From: Oscillospiraceae bacterium
GTDB taxonomy: Bacteria > Bacillota > Clostridia > Oscillospirales > Acutalibacteraceae
Reading direction: 5' to 3'
Assembly (NCBI GenBank): GCA_003520555.1
Contig: DOUO01000111.1
Location: 1 to 8,927 of the forward strand
DNA length: 8,927 nucleotides
The position numbers and the translations under genes are program-made. Under the pieces are notes generated by a model, which did not search any database, had not been told where the DNA came from, and saw nothing but the letters and a program-made list of their open reading frames with translations. Positions within the stretch are counted from its first letter, which is position 1; each line of letters begins with the position of its first letter. Below are positions 8,301-8,927 of the stretch, one piece after another.

Positions 8301-8927
8301 CAGAACATAGGCTTCAAATACCGAAATTCGGATATTTTGAATTTGCCGCAGAAGGTCAGCGCGTCGCAGGCGGCGCACAGCCAAAGCGCGGAATATTTTG
8401 AAAGGACGGTCGCAAAGCCGGGCTTTATGAGCACGGAAACAGCCGCCGCTGTTGAACGCGGAACAGCCCATCATGTATTCCTCCAATACTGTGATTTTAA
8501 GGCTGCGCGCGTAGATATATCCGCTGAAATAAACCGTCTTGCGGAATGCGGCAGGCTGAGTGAACAGCAACGCAAAGCCATTGACAGGGAAAAATTGAAA
8601 ACCCTGTTAAATTCCGCGCTGTTTGACCGCGTTCTGAATTCTTCAAAGGTTTATCGCGAGGAACGCTTTGCCGCTAAAATCCCGCCGTCACTTGTGTATG
8701 ATGAATACAGGGATGTTGATACCGACTTTAAAATCATTATGCAGGGCGCTGTTGACCTTGCCTTTGAGGAGGACGGCAAGCTGGTAATTGTCGACTACAA
8801 AACCGACCATGTACGGGAAATCGGAAAGCTTAAAACTCTGTACAAAAAACAGCTTGAGCTTTACAGCGAGGCAATGCGGCAATCGCTTGAAATTGAGGTA
8901 AAGGAGCGCATTATCTGTTCAATCCAC
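5376..8927 (+). CDS. addA: Helicase-nuclease AddAB, subunit AddA (3' end outside window)
   Basis: ATP-driven 3'-5' superfamily 1A helicase with a C-terminal nuclease; with AddB it resects double-strand breaks for RecA. I translated the frame codon by codon and it stays open for 1184 codons to the window edge. Motifs: Q motif WTNEQRQAI (4-12); Walker A AAAGSGKT (23-30); motif Ia TFTRDAAAEM from 57; motif II DEFQD (400-404); motif III GDVKQSIYGFR (427-437); motif IV NFR (470-472); motif V SVHKSKGLE (to Glu779); motif VI YVALTRAR (845-852). A Ser/Glu-rich linker (about 940-965) leads to the nuclease with GTAHH (His1033), Asp1127 and DYKTD (Asp1140, Lys1142), then the QLELY stretch. The Bacillus protein is about 1,230 residues, so only a short tail should be missing. 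An in-phase A_AAA_AAG sits at residues 352-354. Confidence 0.97.
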   Translation, partial: MPEWTNEQRQAIYASGGSVLVSAAAGSGKTAVLVERVIKLITREENPIDADRLLIVTFTRDAAAEMQQRISDALTKLLEADPYNPRLLRQRRLLYNASISTIDSFCANIIREYFHTLEIEPNFRAAEQTELELLQTEAMDTAVEAFYDKNSDGFKLLLDAFSGKEGDLNLRRTVLRICEFLDTQPFPEQWLDNMLMEYKKGDVLSSVWGQIIYDYAHSALNHGITLCESSLLVLKNEGDEKLSEKLRPVIEDDLSYFTTVQKNLLGKKWDNAVGSLNSYALKRLSTPRGYKENPAKLSVASNREEFKSANEKLKRVFCRTEAQAKDEIDELYLIVRELFALVLRYIDELNILKKNKNILTFADTELLTVRLLARSNGMGGYIKTPQAHEISKRFDAIIVDEFQDVNDVQDLIFNCVSTNEENLFAVGDVKQSIYGFRQAKPKIFIDRRQSYNRYDEEKQNFPAAVILDKNFRSRREVCDSVNFVFSRLMRQDCAGMEYTDDEKLNVGAKYPECENRETEISLIEKSAFGNAETPQLEATYIASRIKQLMGEGFTVSKDGKSRRATFGDFAVIMRSPKSVAGAYVETLIQNGVPAYSEESESAFESVEVKVILNLMRIIDNPVQDIPLLSVLCSPLYGFTPDELAEMRSGSRKIPLYHSLKKYAENNEKAAAFLSELDALRECSYNCAIDELVGKIYETTSISAVTSAVRGGERPLANLNLLRGYAQSYRAGGYKTLSDFIGFIDRVIDNKTELPSDSTADAAALNGVRVLSVHKSKGLEYPVCFLAGTAKRFNKTDLKSDVLIDSRAGLGIKRKKGVCRYDTLPRIAVEIEIERNEIAEELRVLYVALTRAREKLIVVGTMAKTDSFIEKTLSKLAMGKIIEPYTVSNSGTIFEWIALCALANPSTRGQMNSRAGNIILNENYPEWKFNHIKTEAGLMALNGSEQSEESAAGSEVLPSEVTKDRKTDVNYARLLKQNIGFKYRNSDILNLPQKVSASQAAHSQSAEYFERTVAKPGFMSTETAAAVERGTAHHVFLQYCDFKAARVDISAEINRLAECGRLSEQQRKAIDREKLKTLLNSALFDRVLNSSKVYREERFAAKIPPSLVYDEYRDVDTDFKIIMQGAVDLAFEEDGKLVIVDYKTDHVREIGKLKTLYKKQLELYSEAMRQSLEIEVKERIICSIH
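6423..6441 (+). repeat. 19-nt direct repeat, copy 2 (in addA)
   Basis: Identical to 4446-4464 in addB, about 2 kb upstream. Here the codons read aat att cta aaa aag aat, giving NILKKN. Only 6-bp arms (TATTCT/AGAATA, 6425-6430 and 6436-6441) remain of the inverted repeat seen in the addB copy. Confidence 0.7.
6431..6437 (+). other. Candidate -1 frameshift (slippery) heptamer in addA
   Basis: A_AAA_AAG is in phase with addA codons CTA AAA AAG. A -1 slip would read AAA AAA GAA TAA and stop at 6440-6442, giving a 355-residue product that ends before helicase motif II. The same heptamer, also followed by one codon and a stop, is used in E. coli dnaX. No upstream Shine-Dalgarno-like stimulator and no close strong downstream hairpin are visible. 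It may be only an A-rich codon run; treat it as a candidate. Confidence 0.25.

Noticed and set aside
1099..8882. Several open frames of 60-140 codons on the minus strand and in alternative plus frames.
   Set aside because: They lie over dnaE, spoIIR, addB and addA, have no ribosome binding sites or recognisable domains, and look like by-products of the real genes.
1..8927. Chi-like AGCGG pentamers recognised by Bacillus AddAB.
   Set aside because: A five-base word recurs by chance, the Chi sequence of this organism is unknown, and one window cannot show enrichment.

Overview
The window looks like ordinary chromosomal DNA of a spore-forming Clostridia-type Firmicute. SpoIIR is found only in endospore formers, and AddAB is the usual RecBCD counterpart in Firmicutes. 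The moderate GC content and the protein style suggest an uncultured gut lineage such as the Oscillospirales/Ruminococcaceae. That placement is an inference, not something the sequence proves. All genes lie on the + strand and coding density is very high. No tRNA, rRNA, CRISPR array, insertion sequence or prophage gene is visible.

Layout. (1) Positions 1-1311 hold the C-terminal ~436 residues of the DNA polymerase III alpha subunit DnaE, with its 5' part outside the window. (2) A 65-bp gap carries a perfect 10-bp-stem hairpin (1338-1373). It ends three bases before the next start codon, so it is both a plausible dnaE terminator and a plausible cover over the next gene's ribosome binding site. 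(3) Positions 1377-1967 hold spoIIR, the forespore-made secreted signal that triggers pro-sigma-E processing. (4) A 77-bp gap holds a textbook extended -10 promoter (TGGTATAAT) and a ribosome binding site. (5) Positions 2045-5383 hold addB, complete. (6) Positions 5376-8927 hold addA. It overlaps addB by 8 bp and runs off the right edge, probably only a short way from its natural end.

How the genes work together. DnaE extends DNA at the replication fork. AddAB processes double-strand ends for RecA-dependent repair: AddA is the 3'-5' helicase plus one nuclease, and AddB is the second nuclease with an iron-sulfur staple. Both halves of the addBA operon look intact, since all the helicase and nuclease motifs and the four Fe-S cysteines I could look for are present. 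SpoIIR is functionally unrelated but sits between the two replication/repair units. The addB promoter just after spoIIR suggests that addBA is expressed separately from it.

I do not see a new biological system here. Three observations merit a second look. The first is the hairpin that buries the spoIIR ribosome binding site. The second is a 19-nt exact repeat shared by addB and addA in different reading frames, so it is not protein homology. The third is that the addA copy places an in-phase A_AAA_AAG slippery heptamer directly before a -1-frame stop codon, a layout resembling the classic dnaX frameshift site but without visible stimulators.
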